A DNA stretch of 64,000 nucleotides from Metopolophium dirhodum (GCF_019925205.1 NC_083567.1:4588001-4652000), one strand, 5' to 3'. Positions 50,061 through 62,759 are shown, counted from the first letter of the stretch. Translations and numbers: made by a program. Notes: generated from the letters alone by a model not told the origin.

Positions 50061-51415
50061 TAATAACAATACAATATGCGATCAGGCAGTGGATTTATGT
50101 CATGCAAATGCATGTCAATATCGTTATAATAATTATTACACCGTTTATGTTAACGTCACCGGTTTTATACCGGACATACCGGGTTTGATGACTTCAAATT
50201 AATAAGGTCCGACAAACCCACCCTTGGGTTCTTAGGTTCTACATTGTGCTTATTTGTACCGGTTGTTATGGCTTTCTCACAATGCTTACTATTGCTTAGG
50301 TATATTAACGTATTAAAATATATCGTTTATATATTTTTGTATGGCTTATTAACCTGTTGGATTTAATTTAAGTATAAAAATATCATCAGCTGTCATTACA
50401 AATTGGGCTTCTGCCCGTTTTATTCAAACGAATAAATTATTATTATTGTTATTGTTATGACCATAGTACCATACGTCATAATAATAGTAATATGTCGTAA
50501 TGTGACGTTTGTTTTTGGCGAATTTAGACAAATAGCATATCTATATAGTAATAACCACGAAATATACGGTCCATATAAACAACGGTTTATGATAGACATA
50601 AATTTCAAGATAACGAAAAATATTAAACAACCAGTGTCAAATTATATGGCTATCAATAACATAAGACCAACAATAAACTTTGGAAAAGTAAAAACGAAAA
50701 GACGATTTATATATAAAAAAAAAAAAACAAACGTTACAAACAAAAATAACAGATTTTTTTAATATGTAATGAATACACTTCACTTTTTAATAATTTAAAC
50801 TATACCTACATAGTTTGTGATTTAAATATAATAACAAAATTTACACTGTATTTTGATAACTTTTTTTTAAATTTCGTTTGTTATGACAACCGTCGGTTAT
50901 TATGACCTGTTTTTTCTGGTCTCTTAAACTTCATTATAAACGATTTCTTCTGCATTCGCAATCTGATAATATACATACCTATACTTACAATTACAAGTCC
51001 CCCAAATAAATAATATTTATTTTTACCGTTTTTACCGTTTTTTTGCACATTTAAAACATAATATTTGTGATTGTTGTAGTGCACACTTTATGTTTTAGGG
51101 TTACATTTTCGACATAATTACTTACGTCAAATCGTTACAGTTTGGAATGAAAACTAATTCAAAATCTCGAGTAACAACTTCCGTGCAGCGTAGGCATAAT
51201 ACAGTTGTAGGCATTTTTTACACAATTCATCCCGTCCTAGTTATTATTTGTCATACTCGGGAGATGATAGATTATTATTGTTAATGTTCAGATGTACTTT
51301 GTAGTATTATTCGATTAATATCGACTCCGCATAATATTGTAAAATTGTAACTTAAATATTTTTTTTCGCAAATCCGTAAACGTCGAGTGCATAATATTTG
51401 AATAAATTATACTTA
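50061..51415. other. Non-coding stretch
   Basis: No gene recognised. A 101-codon Lys/Asn/Ile-rich ORF (50457-50762) appears accidental. If 49931 is a real exon this would be intron. Confidence 0.5.
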
Positions 51416-51517
51416 CAAGCTGTTTCTGAAATATACGAAGACACTAGTATCACGTCACCATCACGGTGAGTGCGCGTCGTTTACTATAGTGACCCCGTCC
51501 ATTTCAGAAACACCCTG
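51416..51517. mobile_element. Tiny TA-flanked MITE
   Basis: CAAGCTGTTTCTGAAAT on the left mirrors ATTTCAGAAACACCCTG on the right (about 14 of 17 positions) with TA on both sides (51414-51415, 51518-51519). The interior (~68 bp) contains an imperfect CACCATCACGGTGAG hairpin. The TACAGGGTGTTTC terminus is common in insect MITEs. Confidence 0.65.
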
Positions 51518-51658
51518 TATATAATATATTTTAAAATCGTATTTTTTTTAACGTTTTTTCGTGCATAATACTATTGTAATTCAGTCATATTATCCGTATA
51601 ATATCGTATATTATTATAAAATATACAAATACGATAGTATCGTTTTCTCGCCATCTTC

Positions 51659-51660
51659 AT

Positions 51661-51695
<35 letters not shown>

Positions 51696-51708
51696 CTGTT
51701 GTTGTTTC
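51659..51708 (+). repeat. (TTG)n microsatellite
   Basis: A TTG trinucleotide run with single GAT and GCT interruptions. Confidence 0.9.
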
Positions 51709-52264
51709 CGATGTTTTCTTACCACGAGGTGCAGGATAATATTGTTTTCGTTCCAGAGGTCTTACACGTACACGACCAGAGCCGCATTTAACGGGGGGCA
51801 AGGGGGGGCAATTGCCCCGGGGCGGCAATTTTAAGGTGATTTGAGGGGCGGCAGATTTTTAGAAAATATATCATATTATAATATTATACGTTCTCCGTTA
51901 CGAATTTCGTATTAAATTTTTAAAATAATTATTATTATATTAAAAATATTAATACCAATAATAATTTTATCTATCAACGATTCAATAATAACTAAATGGA
52001 TCACAGTTGTGTGTCTGTGTTATTTATAGCTTTTAATTTTCGGCGAGTGACTCAATCACATCGAAGAGCTGTCGCCTGTTTGCAGTTGCGGGCAATGCGG
52101 GCTGTATGATCTAATAATAATCGCAAAAATACGTATTTGAGGATCATTTTAGTAATCTTATCATCGACTGTCGTCTGTTGACGACCACACTACCACAGTC
52201 TCGATGCAATTTCGGTAGACAACAGTGTTGTGTTTGTTAAATTTATGTTATTGAGTACTATAGT

Positions 52265-52327
52265 ATGTCTGGTAAGCGACTTAAATTATGTGGTGCAGCT
52301 TACCAAAAAGCAGCAAAAGATAAAAAG
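52265..52327 (+). pseudogene. N-terminal exon of a hAT transposase-like protein
   Basis: 21 codons starting MSGKRLKLCGAAYQK and continuing KAAKDKK, a basic MSGKRxLSGAxxRKxxxE-type start that I associate with zinc-finger MYM/TTF-type hAT proteins common in aphid genomes (family recall, not searched). The open frame continues to 52468, but codons from about 52328 are R-family sequence (VDKWKSL...), so they are not transposase. The zinc finger, the DDE-type catalytic domain and the C-terminal dimerisation domain are absent. Confidence 0.55.
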
Positions 52328-53325
52328 GTGGATAAGTGGAAGTCGCTCTTCTGTACAGTAGGTTACAAGTGGGTCACTGTAATGGATGGTGTTAAATTTG
52401 AATTCAATGATATAATATCATTGTATAAGAAAAACGATTCTGAGCGGAAACGGTCAGTCAGCCTATGATATTACCAAGTATATTTGATGATATTATTGTG
52501 AATAAAGTAATTTATATATAACCTATTTACGTGGAGCCTTGTTTTAAATTTTCAATCCTTAGCCATAAATGATAAAAGGTAAACATTTTATATATTTTTA
52601 ACTACAAAATAGTTAATAAATTATAAATTTGATAAATGTTGTCAAAATTTGAACTTTAAATGCTTATAAAAAAAATGTTGCCTATGTATTTTTAATATTT
52701 TTCAACTGCTATTATATATCAGGAGCTTTATATTAAATATTCACACTTTTTTACCCAACAAATAAAATTTTATTGATATTTATAGAAAAAAAAACTAAAA
52801 AATTGAAAACTGACAATGTCTGTAAACAGCTCAAAAAGAGTCAAAATATTTTTAAAATTTTATGGTGTATAGAAAATGCTAATATAAACATTTAGTGAAA
52901 TTTCCAAGTATCTACAGTCATTCGTTTTTTAATTACAATAAAATAAGAAAATTGTTACATGAGAAATCGAGAAATTATCAAATGTTGTAAAAATATAAAT
53001 TTCAGACGCTCATAAAAATTTAATTTAAGTTTCTTGTAGACATTTTTTTTTTTGATAAAGTTAGACAAACTTATGAGTAATCTTATATTACATTTTCAAA
53101 TCTTAGATTTAAAAAGAAAAATTTTTATGAATTCTCAACTCAAAAAAATTTGCTAATTTTCTTAATTTTTCCGTATTTTGTCAAAATTTGAACTTTAAAT
53201 GCTTATAAATAAAAACTGTGACTAATGATTTTTAATTTTTTTCATCTGCCTTTGAAACAATAACCTAGGAGCCTTCTATTAAATTTTCAAGATATTTATA
53301 GAAAAAAAAACTAAAAATTATTTAA
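52322..53325 (+). mobile_element. R-family copy R3, nested in the hAT element
   Basis: Opposite orientation to R1 and R2. It starts AAAAAGGTGGATAAGTGG at 52322 and carries the 19-bp palindrome (about 52406), GATTCTGAGCGGAAACGG (52437), the full second internal unit and part of the first. It then stops at CTATAAATATC-equivalent sequence with a small internal deletion (53290). The last ~500 bp (the TCTGAGTGAA end) are missing. No TSD is visible. Loss of the tail end is not the usual 5' truncation of a retroelement, so a later deletion is likely. Confidence 0.85.
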
Positions 53326-53509
53326 ATATTTTTCACTTATAGTAGACTCGACTCCTGATGTAACAACACGAGATCAACTCACAGTGTTTATGATAGCGAA
53401 TAAAGAGAGGTGAAAATCATATGATATTTTTTTTTAATATATTATAGAGGCGGCAAATTTTATATTGCCCCGGGGCGGCAATTTGGCTTAATGCGGCACT
53501 GTACACGAC

Positions 53510-54426
53510 CGCGTCGTCGTCCGGGGGCAAATATGACGCTCGTACTTATTTTTTTTATAGGTCGGTCGACGTTAATTTTAATCGTCTGCGAGCGGCGGCG
53601 AAAGTCCTCGTCGGGTTAGATCGGGTAACCCAACCTGACCCGACCGCCTCGATATAGGGTCTCTCGAACATAAACGTGACCCGTGATTATATCGAAAGGG
53701 CTATAGCCGTTTTCCCTAAAAAAAATAGAAACAAATCTTGACCATGTTCCTCCGCTTTCCAATTTCCTCCAGTAAGGAATTAAGAATAATAATAACGTTC
53801 TTTTAAAATAATTATAACAATATTACATAAAAGAAAACATTACCTATGCATTTTTAACAATTATGTAGGCACCTACCTAGATTAATTATTGTAATGATTA
53901 CTTTGAATTTTCTTCGTTTTGAAAATTAAAAATTCCATCGTCGATTGCTTCACGTGAGTTTCTTAACCGCTCTGTAGTCTTTAGGTTTTTTTTCAAATTA
54001 TGAATACATTTCTCATTTCACATTTAATATCGATTCGAATTTGTCTCACAATATTGAGCCCGCACATAAATAATTATTGGTTTTTCTTTATAATAGAATA
54101 TCGGCTGAATATTTTATACCCAATATATTTCGGAGGAAAATAAACATCGTTAAAAAATGTCTAGAGGCAAATGAGATGTAACGTTTTTTTTTTTTATTTA
54201 TATTTTGGAGGAAAACGGACGGTGGAGGAAAATGTCTCATATTTGGAGGGAAATTGGCCCGCCCATTATACAACACGTATATGGGTACGTGTCGCCACCG
54301 CCGTATATCTGAAGAAAAAAAAACGTATAAATAAAAATCAAAGCCACTTCCGAGATTTGCGTGCCGCGATTTCGATTTATTACACCAACCAATACGCGAC
54401 GGACGTAATAATATTACAATGAAAGT
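53510..54426. other. Non-coding stretch, CpG-rich at its start
   Basis: 53510-53690 is rich in CpG (GACGCTCG, GTCTGCGAGCGGCGGCG) and includes an imperfect palindrome TCGGGTTAG...CTGACCCGA. Before the hAT insertion it was adjacent to 51720-51776. No ORF of note and no recognised gene. A moderately GC-rich patch at 54210-54390 also lacks a supported ORF. Confidence 0.45.
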
Positions 54427-54452
54427 AATATTATTATTATTATTATTACTAC

Positions 54453-54488
<36 letters not shown>

Positions 54489-54497
54489 TATTATATT
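54427..54497. repeat. (ATT)n microsatellite
   Basis: About 70 bases of ATT/TTA trinucleotide with ACT interruptions. Confidence 0.92.
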
Positions 54498-55871
54498 AGT
54501 GTAATTATTAATATATATGAGTGCATCGCGATCGCCGAAATGCGTGTGTTATATTATTGCGGTGGTCCTGCGTTCATTCAAACGAATAATAATAATGAAA
54601 ACGAAAACATATTGTATTATTATTAATGTAATAACGCGCGACTCTATTTTATGTACGTTTTTCGTGCTTTCCGAAGATAATAGTAATAATAATATATATT
54701 ATACGACCGGTTTTTGCTTTGGATGGAAATCGATAATTTTTCATTACGTTACGTTGCGTTAGATTATTATTATTGTTGTTGTTATTATTTTTGTTTAGTA
54801 TTAGCTGGGCGCCAATATTGATTTTGAACCTAACGTACACACCTGCAGTTATTCTATTATAATGTATAGTAGTAATGAGTGTGTATGTGTGAGTGGTGCG
54901 GCCGATGAGCAATTGAATTACCATAATATTAACACTCAACACGATAATATATATTATATTTTAATGCAACAAACGCGATTGAATAAAATGATTTCGAAAT
55001 TAACTCGATATTATGTTTTGTTTCGATTTGATTGCACGCGTTCGGACTGTTAATAAACAATTATTATTTTATTATATTGTACTGTTGACACTTCACGCTA
55101 TGCGCGCGGTCGTAAATTTTTTTTTTTTTTGAATTTCGGTAGCTTATAATATTATGCCGGGATAAATGGCATTATATGCGGTGTTAACTGTTAAGTTATG
55201 TAAACACTTTGTTATATTATATGAGTTTGAACTTTATATACAAATATATATATATATATAATGTGTATGCATTATACTATATATTCGATAACCAAATTTC
55301 CTCCGTTAGAAAAAAAGAATAATGGTTTGCTTGGTTCCAAAATATTAGCATTCATTTTTATGACTTTGGCATATAACAGTTAGGGAATTTTATAACTTCG
55401 TGTTGTTGATGTATGAATGTAAATCGTCATGAATTGCACTACGCACTACTACACGATGTCATGAAACTGACAATATGATATATTATTAGCGTTTTCGTGT
55501 TCCTTTAAATAATTCATACCTTCGTGGCTGTCAACACGAACAATTATATGCAAATATGCTAATTTACAAGTTACTCCGAAAGCGTTGATAAGGTTTGAAA
55601 TTAAATTATTTACACAGTGGAGTATTTCATTTCTTTTGATTTCAAATATAAATGGTTTTTCGTCGCACGGTATTTGATTTATTAATTGAATTAATGGGCC
55701 CGGCGGTGGCTCATTAAAATTTCCGCAATTCTATACAATTTTAAAATTATATTTCGTATTATTTTAGTTGCCACCTTAATTATATTATATATGATTTTCC
55801 ACAAATCTACTGCCAGATACCCATTTAGGTGGAGCCCCCGTCGATACGCTGTATTATATCGAAAAAAATGA
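54498..55871. other. Non-coding stretch
   Basis: No gene. It includes small (TA)n runs near 55245-55262. Short ORFs at 54517-55053 overlap on opposite strands and have chance composition. Confidence 0.5.
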
Positions 55872-56193
55872 CTTCACAGTAATAATCTTGGTCTTGTGCA
55901 GTTGTCGGATTTTGATAACTATTTTTTTTATCAGAAATAATAAGACTATTCCTACAGGCCGCATTAAACTCCGGATTTTTTTTAATTTTATTTTAAATAA
56001 CGATATAATATAATTTATAAAAAAAATCTTAAAATTGTATTATTTTCGAGAAGACATATCAATATAAAGTTTTGTATTAAAATATTGAAAAGCGGAGTCC
56101 AATGCGGCCTGTATAATATTACCCTTAATTATTTGAAAAAAAAATTATCAAATTTGGCCGATTTTACAGAACAGGATAATTATTCCCGTAGAG
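55872..56193. mobile_element. Palindromic MITE, family 3 (copy 2)
   Basis: Outer ends CTTCACAGTAATAAT and, complemented, CTCTACGGGAATAAT match the ends of the copy at 10008-10318. The inner inverted pair is better preserved here: CAGGCCGCATTAAACTCCGG against CGGAGTCCAATGCGGCCTG. The TTGTCGGATTTTGATAACTA block is present in inverted order relative to copy 1. 322 bp, non-coding. Two copies in one window with intact ends define the family. Confidence 0.82.
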
Positions 56194-56579
56194 CGTAGGC
56201 AAAATTACATTGGCACTGGGCGCCTTAAATCGTTTTCAATAGTGCTTGATGAACTTCATTTCAACGCAAACAAATGTGAAGTCTTATCATCCGAGACGGA
56301 CGAAATCAAAATACGGCAGTCATATTTCTATTCCGCTTTCAAATTATTATTAGTATAAACTTGTTTTCTATTCTGGACGGAACGAATCATGTATACTATA
56401 TATTATTATATTATAGCTGCTGGCACAACAATGATTTGATTTTATCGCCACTATTTCTGTGGACTTTTTTCAAGACAGTAGTACTATTCGGAATAACTTT
56501 CATGCTGATCGAAAATTGAGTTTATACATTACTTTGAAGAGGTCATTTTTCGATTTACTCTGCTGCAGTTGTCTCTCTA

Positions 56580-56700
56580 ATCGTAGAACGAATAACTATA
56601 AATTATAATGCTAGTAACGACCGTCGAAAAACTTTGAATAGAAATGTCAACAATAAGCGACGAAGTCTCTGCTCATAATCGTTTTTTTTTTTTTTATAAA
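56580..56700 (-). repeat. Possible R-family end fragment (R6)
   Basis: AACGAATAACTATAAAT and CTCTGCTCATAATCGTTTTT resemble the R-family interior and subterminal CGCTCAGAATCGTTTTT. It is too short and diverged to place precisely. Confidence 0.4.
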
Positions 56701-56742
56701 ACATCAATTTGTTCGATGACTTATTGACTGTATACAGTATAA

Positions 56743-56815
56743 TATTAGGTTAGGTAAATTATAATATGTATATAATTTTAAATTAAATCTTCTGTGTAGG
56801 TTAGGTTAGGTTATA
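56743..56815 (+). repeat. Interstitial TTAGG-like repeats
   Basis: TTAGGTTAGG at about 56746 and TAGGTTAGGTTAGGTTA at 56797-56813 give two and three units of the insect telomere motif (TTAGG)n. Similar short CCTAA pairs occur at about 46297 and 49419. Counts are small enough to be chance in AT-rich DNA. Confidence 0.5.
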
Positions 56816-58724
56816 CTTTTTAATATAAATATTTATTTACTTTTAAATAAAAATAAGAAATCTTTCAGGAGAACGGTTCAAAAAAAATGTGATTAAAATG
56901 GTATTATTTTTTCATCCGGTTACATAGTAAATATATAACATAAAAAAAACTTTTTAATAAGATAGGAATGGACCAAATATTGATTTTATTTTGACTTTTA
57001 TAATAATCTAAACGTGTGTTTGTACAGGAAATCTATACTTCACAACTTCCGACTTGGTTATTTATCTTCAATAAATCTCTCTCTAAATAACAGTCAACAG
57101 CAACCACCATATTCACTGTTGTATGAACATAAATCAAATTTAGATGGCGTAAGCACAAAGGTGATTAAAATTATTTGATGTAGTTTAGTGATTTATGGAA
57201 TATTATAAAAGTATGATTCACATAATCACAAAATTACATACACTCTGTAATTCAATTAACCAGCTGTCGAAAGTTTAATTTTAGAAATAATTTAAAGTTT
57301 TATTTGAAGTGCTCTGTGATATAGTTCTTCAAATTGTTAAAATCTTAATAAAAATCTTAGCGTATAGTAATGTTGCAAAAAATTCAAAAAAATTCAAAAT
57401 ATATACGAGGACTTAAAAAAAATTGTAATTCACGTTGTGTAAGTTGTACCTTATTAAAAAAAAAAAAAAAAAACAGTATCCCTGCAAAAATCCGATATAT
57501 TTATTTTTAAATAATTTATTTTAATATTTTAATTAAGTACTAAAAATAAATATTTTATACAGTAAAATATACCGTCTTACAAAAACTTGAAACTCGATGT
57601 TTAAAACAATTATCATGTTCATCAAATATAAGATATTTTGTACTATTTCAATATTATGCCATAGGATAGATTAGGTTGGGTTGTAGACAATATAATACTA
57701 TAATATATTATATTATAAATTATAATACATTGGATCAAGTATCATTTTAATCATAAATACACCAAAATGTTTTTTATGTGTCAGTTTTTGTCATTTAACA
57801 TTTTTGGCACACGTGCCAAGTCTGTCTTTCCAAAAGTGTTTTCGTATGCCATTAATGTAATTACCGGTTAGGATACGTTGGTACTTTACACAGACGAATT
57901 TTTGACAAAAAATGTGCATCACATATTTGCACAGAAACATATTTTACGACTGTTCGATTCTTTCTTTTTCGTTAAATAATAATACCGCGTACCACAAATA
58001 TAGCGTACACGTTAACCTTTTAAAGTATTCTCATAGGATTATTCCATATAAAAGTCGAAAACAATTTTTTTTCACGCATAAAAATATAATACCGTCCCGA
58101 CAGGGTCACGCGAACGTTGCGCTTGCTCAGATGGTTTAAATCGAAAATATCTGTCGAATTATTGACAAAAAAAAAAAAAAAAGAATTAATTTAGAATGAG
58201 CCGCAGCTGGGTAAAATGGTAAGAGAAGAAAATTGAATCTTATGTGACGGATTGTCCGCGTGCTGTGAAAAATACCCAGACCAGGGAATACCTTGGATGG
58301 AAATGTCCGAAAACCTACTAAAACAATCTAAATAACTAATTCAGCTACCTACGCAAAGTATACGGTGACTATAATGATTGATGCATAAAAGCTATATATA
58401 GGTACGTTTGCAATCCAAAAATAAGTGGAAAAAAATCGCAAACGTACAGTACGCAATTCTATAACCGTACGGGCACAACTATAGGATTTAATAGTTGCTG
58501 GCGCTATATAGAGTCTCCTAGCTAGAACCCAAGTCAAAAATAAGCCGTTCAACCCCGCCCCCCTCATTAGCGTCGCTATAGAGTTTAATAGGTAGTCGCA
58601 GAGACTCCTGTAAAATCAGAGTAGAAAAACAAACCATGTACAGTAAAATCACAGCCCCCTCGGCATTAAAAACTAAACGTAAGCAATAAAACAAGTATAA
58701 TATGATATTGTATTAATAAATAAA
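56816..58724. other. AT-rich non-coding stretch
   Basis: No gene recognised. Long A homopolymers at about 57456-57473 and 58167-58182 lack flanking duplications. A 75-codon ORF at 57912 is not recognised. Confidence 0.5.
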
Positions 58725-59455
58725 TCATTATTATTATTATTTATTTATTTATTCCAACAACAACAGTAATACTTAATAAACAATGATCATTATTATAAGA
58801 GTTGGTCATCTCCAAGCCAATGGCTGTGCGGAGATGAGAGTTCTAATTAAATAAATACTTGTATTTCTAATTCATGTATACAAAATGAATTTACAATCAA
58901 ATAGGTAGATCATAAATGTATGGAAATAAAAAATTTAACTTAATCAGAATTCATATTACATACTATGTTTACAATTTTACAATTTATTTACAACGGTATC
59001 GACAACAAGTTTCTTAAAACTAAGGGACTATAAAAGTCTTGCGGATAAATGTCAAATTTAATACAGAAATCTATGAAAACATAACATGGTCCCGATTGTG
59101 CAAAATTAGTTCTAAATTTAGGAATGTTTATATTAATATTTTTTTAAAACCTAGTACCTATTGCGTCCATGCGCGTGTGCTTAAACAATAGTGTTTTTAT
59201 GTTTAAATAATAATAGAGTACACACAAATAATAGATGCAGATTAGTAAAACTAAGTATTTTTAATTCTTTATATAGTAAAGAAGTTGAGTGATGCCATGG
59301 TTTATCGAATAGGTATTTTATAAGTGAGTTTAATGTGATCTCCAATTTAATAGCACGAGTTTCATAAGCAGAACCCCAAAGGGCAATTCCATATTATGAT
59401 ATAATAGATTGTACTAACACTTTGTATATCATGATCTTAAATGTATGCGTCTGTT
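58725..59455 (-). mobile_element. Decayed LINE (3' half), minus strand
   Basis: On the minus strand, a reverse transcriptase C-terminal remnant is followed by a ~300-bp 3' region and an end made of GGAATAAATAAATAAATAAT repeats (about 58728-58756 on plus), the usual LINE 3' terminus. The 3' region includes an imperfect hairpin around CTCATCTCCGCACAGCC and GGCTTGGAGATGACC. The 5' side is truncated in the reverse transcriptase. No clear TSD was found, consistent with age. Confidence 0.75.
58985..59455 (-). pseudogene. Reverse transcriptase C-terminal remnant (CR1/jockey group)
   Basis: Minus-strand translation gives, in order, FKIMIYKVLVQSIIS, an in-frame stop, YGIALWGSAYETRAIKLEIT, LNSLIKYLFDKPWHH, SLLYKELKILSFTNLH. 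After a frameshift near 59190 it continues FRTNFAQSGPCYVF and LVLRNLLSIPL. The YGIxxWG motif followed by SLIKY and LLYxELxIL is characteristic of the region after the palm in non-LTR reverse transcriptases. At least one stop and one frameshift disable it, and the catalytic FADD motif is not included. It differs from the fragment at 44428 (YAIQIWG type), so two LINE families have been active here. Confidence 0.8.
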
Positions 59456-59644
59456 ATAATATAGATGCGAACGTTATAATAATCTTATCGAATGACCGAA
59501 CTATTATCTTTCTATATTATTCATTAAAGCCATTAGCCACTTAATATCTGTTTTGGATCATATAGTCGACCCAATGTATGTTTTGATTCTTGTCATACAT
59601 AACTTCATGCATGCGGTGCGTCATGCACAATATTAGTATATATT

Positions 59645-59680
59645 ATATATTTATATATTTATATATTTATATAATAGTAC
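59645..59680. repeat. AT minisatellite
   Basis: TATATTTAT units of nine bases repeat about three times within a longer AT tract. Confidence 0.75.
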
Positions 59681-59699
59681 ATATTATATTATAATTATT

Positions 59700-62600
59700 A
59701 ATTATTTTACACGTAAGAACCCTGCATGACTATTTTTTTTTTAATGCAAGGATTTAGATTTTGACAAAATATGGGCAAAGTAATAAAAAATAATAGAGGG
59801 GGGGGTGTGCTAAAAACGTATACGGAGAAACTGAGCCCCATCTAGCCTGCCCTAGTTTCGTCGACGACTATAACCTGTGTAATATCACGAACTAGCGATA
59901 AAAGCGAACTGTTTCATAAATTGTGTACAGGTACTTCGTCGTTCAACAAAACCATAAATAGTTGAATAATCGGTTCCTGACCGTGTGTCATTTCAAAATC
60001 CCCAAACACCCCTGCGGTCATAACAATATATTACTCAATCACCGACCAATAGAAAGACGGTCGAGATTGATCGTTCTCTATATAATCTTCTAATTTATTT
60101 CCTCTGGACCACGTATATTGTTCTTCAAATTAATGTTTTCCGTAAAAATGTGCGAGTGTGAATTTTCCAAACAAAAAGACTGACCACTAAAAAAGTAGTT
60201 TTTTTAAAATACGTAATACTCGTACGGAAGTTAAAGACTTTAAACATAAAATTACATTTGTAATCTTATCAGTGTTTCTTAGACCTTGAAAATTACTTTC
60301 AAAGTTGTTTTAATCGATAAAACAAAACTTACCTATATATTCTGTTACTGCTGGACTCTCATATTGTACGTGCAGCGTGATGATTACAACGATTTTTTAC
60401 GAAGAAAATACATTCTTACTAGCATTTTGTTGATAGGTATATGAACAATACTATCTTTGATTAGAATCGTTTTGTGAATATGATGATTTATTATTGCATT
60501 TAATATTAAATTAACGATTTGTAACTCTCTTATTATATCGGTATACGACCGTGGTCGGTGAAGCGAGACAGTGTCCACTCAATGCCTACAATAATACAAT
60601 TATGTTCACACCTGTTAGGTAATTTTAAATTTGAAAACAAGATAATGGTGAAAAATGTGTTTACAATATTGTAGAACGGTAAAAAAAAGTAAATCATCAA
60701 TAATAACAAGAGGTTTGTTTGATTTATTTTCATATCAAGTGCGCGGACTGCGGAGTGGAAAATTGAGGTACCTATACGTCCATATCATTCACGAGAGATA
60801 ACTATCAAAACTAAATAATTAGTCAATTTTAAATAGGTACCTACCAATTTTCTTTCAAATCTCAGTTTCCGAATATGATCACACTTTACGTTAATTTTCC
60901 CCAAACTATTTTAATTTCATAGAGATTTTAAAATTATAACCTAACCGTCACCTACATAGTTGATCTTAATTGGTAAATTTTATCAATTTAATGAAATAAA
61001 TTCATGTTTGTTTTAACGCAAATCGCAAACAACATGCATGACGTATTCATATAGAGTATCAAAAAATTATTGTAAAAATAAATACCTACTTGATGTTTTT
61101 GAACTGATGTATATTATTGATCAATATTTTTTACATTTTCTTACAATAATTGCAAACTGCGCTATAAATATAAAAAATAATTCTCTTGAGAATTCACAAG
61201 TTAAAAACATCTTAGAATTTAGTTAAAACTTTTTTAAACGAATTTTAAACTGTTTGTTATTTTTTGATATTTGATGTAACTTTCATCTTAGAAATAAAAA
61301 CACTTACAACACGGAAAACCATTCAGAATAAAAACAGCACAATATTATTATATATATAATTATATGTAAACACACTTTTTAATATTACTTTATTTATATT
61401 AATTATATTAATTTATAATTGCGTAACTAGTTACTAGTTATAACCTAATATTATAAAATATGAACTATTATGTAGTTTAAGCTGTCTAAACTATGTAGTC
61501 TGAACTAAGTATACAACATTCATGTTCATGTATAATGCATCCATACTAATTATATATATAATTGATAATCGCCCATCTATAATTTACTTATTACATATCT
61601 CGACTTAGAATAGTTTTTATTAATTGTTTCTTACTTTTTATGGGCATTGACGTTTATTTTAAATAATAAAATAATGTATGTTAGACATTTTAGAATTATT
61701 TCGAATAATTATATATTGATAGGTGCATAACAATTATTGATATACCTATAACTTTAAACTGCTTTAGAAATATTTAATAGGTAACTTCTATAATAGAACC
61801 TAAAGCAAAACTGATGTAGATTTTAAATATTAGGTTAAAAATTAAAATTGCTTAAATGTTTATTATACCTAATCGATGTATTATTTAATAAACAGTCGAT
61901 ATTATAATTTTATTTTATTACTATGTATGAAAAATATTGAATTTTAAGTTTAAATATTATAATATAGAGTTTGTAGTTTTGATGATTTTCTGAAAAAAAA
62001 TAATGAGTTTTCTAACAATAATATCAAAAGTACAATATAATTATTTATAAAAGCATACATCAACCAACACTGCAGTAATACACACAAAAGGGTATATGTG
62101 CACATTTACTGCCCTTAAAAGTGTTTGCGGGGGAAAAAAAACACATTATCGTAAAACCAATAGCTTTGTGACTCTACATCTATTATATCCGAATATTATA
62201 AAAATCTAAAAGTATGGAGTCATGAGTAATAATATTTGCTTGGTCGGTTTAATACATTATTTATTCGCCATATTATTATCAATAACGGTTAAGTCAAAAA
62301 TTACACTTATGCGGGAATGAATTCTACTTGATAAGTTTTGATAATTTACTCAATAATATAATATAATATTTAAGATAGATGTACTTGTGGTTTTGGAGTT
62401 GTACTTTCTTCGTCACCGCGAGATTTTAATACATATAGGCGTGTATACACTTATGTATAAAACATTTAAACATATATGAGGTAAGTATTTTATTGTATAG
62501 GACATAGGTACTATAATATTACGTACCGATGTGAAAATTATATTCGATTATATTATCATCTGCCGAGTGCAATAATAAACTATCGTAAAAGTGTAATGAT

Positions 62601-62759
62601 AAAAAATAAAAACAATAGACTTCTATACGTTATTTGCAGGTTATACGCATAATAACAGGCATATATAGGTATACTGTTATTTAAGATATCCCATCATAAC
62701 TAAAATATCAGATAATAATTGATCATATTATATGTAAACGGTCCGATATTGATTATAAT
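59700..62759. other. AT-rich non-coding stretch
   Basis: No gene or bounded element. A G-run (AGAGGGGGGGGTGTGC) is at about 59795 and moderately balanced DNA lies at 59820-60120. Short ORFs have chance composition. Confidence 0.5.

Larger units (their letters stand above)
51777..53501 (+). mobile_element. hAT transposon remnant with 8-bp TSD, host to a nested repeat
   Basis: Ends CAGAGCCGCATTTAA and, complemented, CAGTGCCGCATTAAG form the terminal inverted repeats. TACACGAC flanks both sides exactly (51769-51776 and 53502-53509). A subterminal GCCCCGGGGCGGCAA motif is present near both ends in the same orientation (51814 and 53467). A likely promoter/5' region (51990-52264) leads to a short N-terminal coding exon at 52265. 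The rest of the transposase is gone, replaced by an R-family copy (52322-53325) and ~130 bp of the original 3' side. Non-autonomous now. Confidence 0.92.

Noticed and set aside
49553..50113. 186-codon minus-strand ORF and other overlapping ORFs in the CpG island
   Set aside because: They are open because GAC/GGC-type trinucleotide tracts avoid stops in several frames. Composition is low-complexity Ala/Arg/Thr/Pro, and no frame is clearly favoured.
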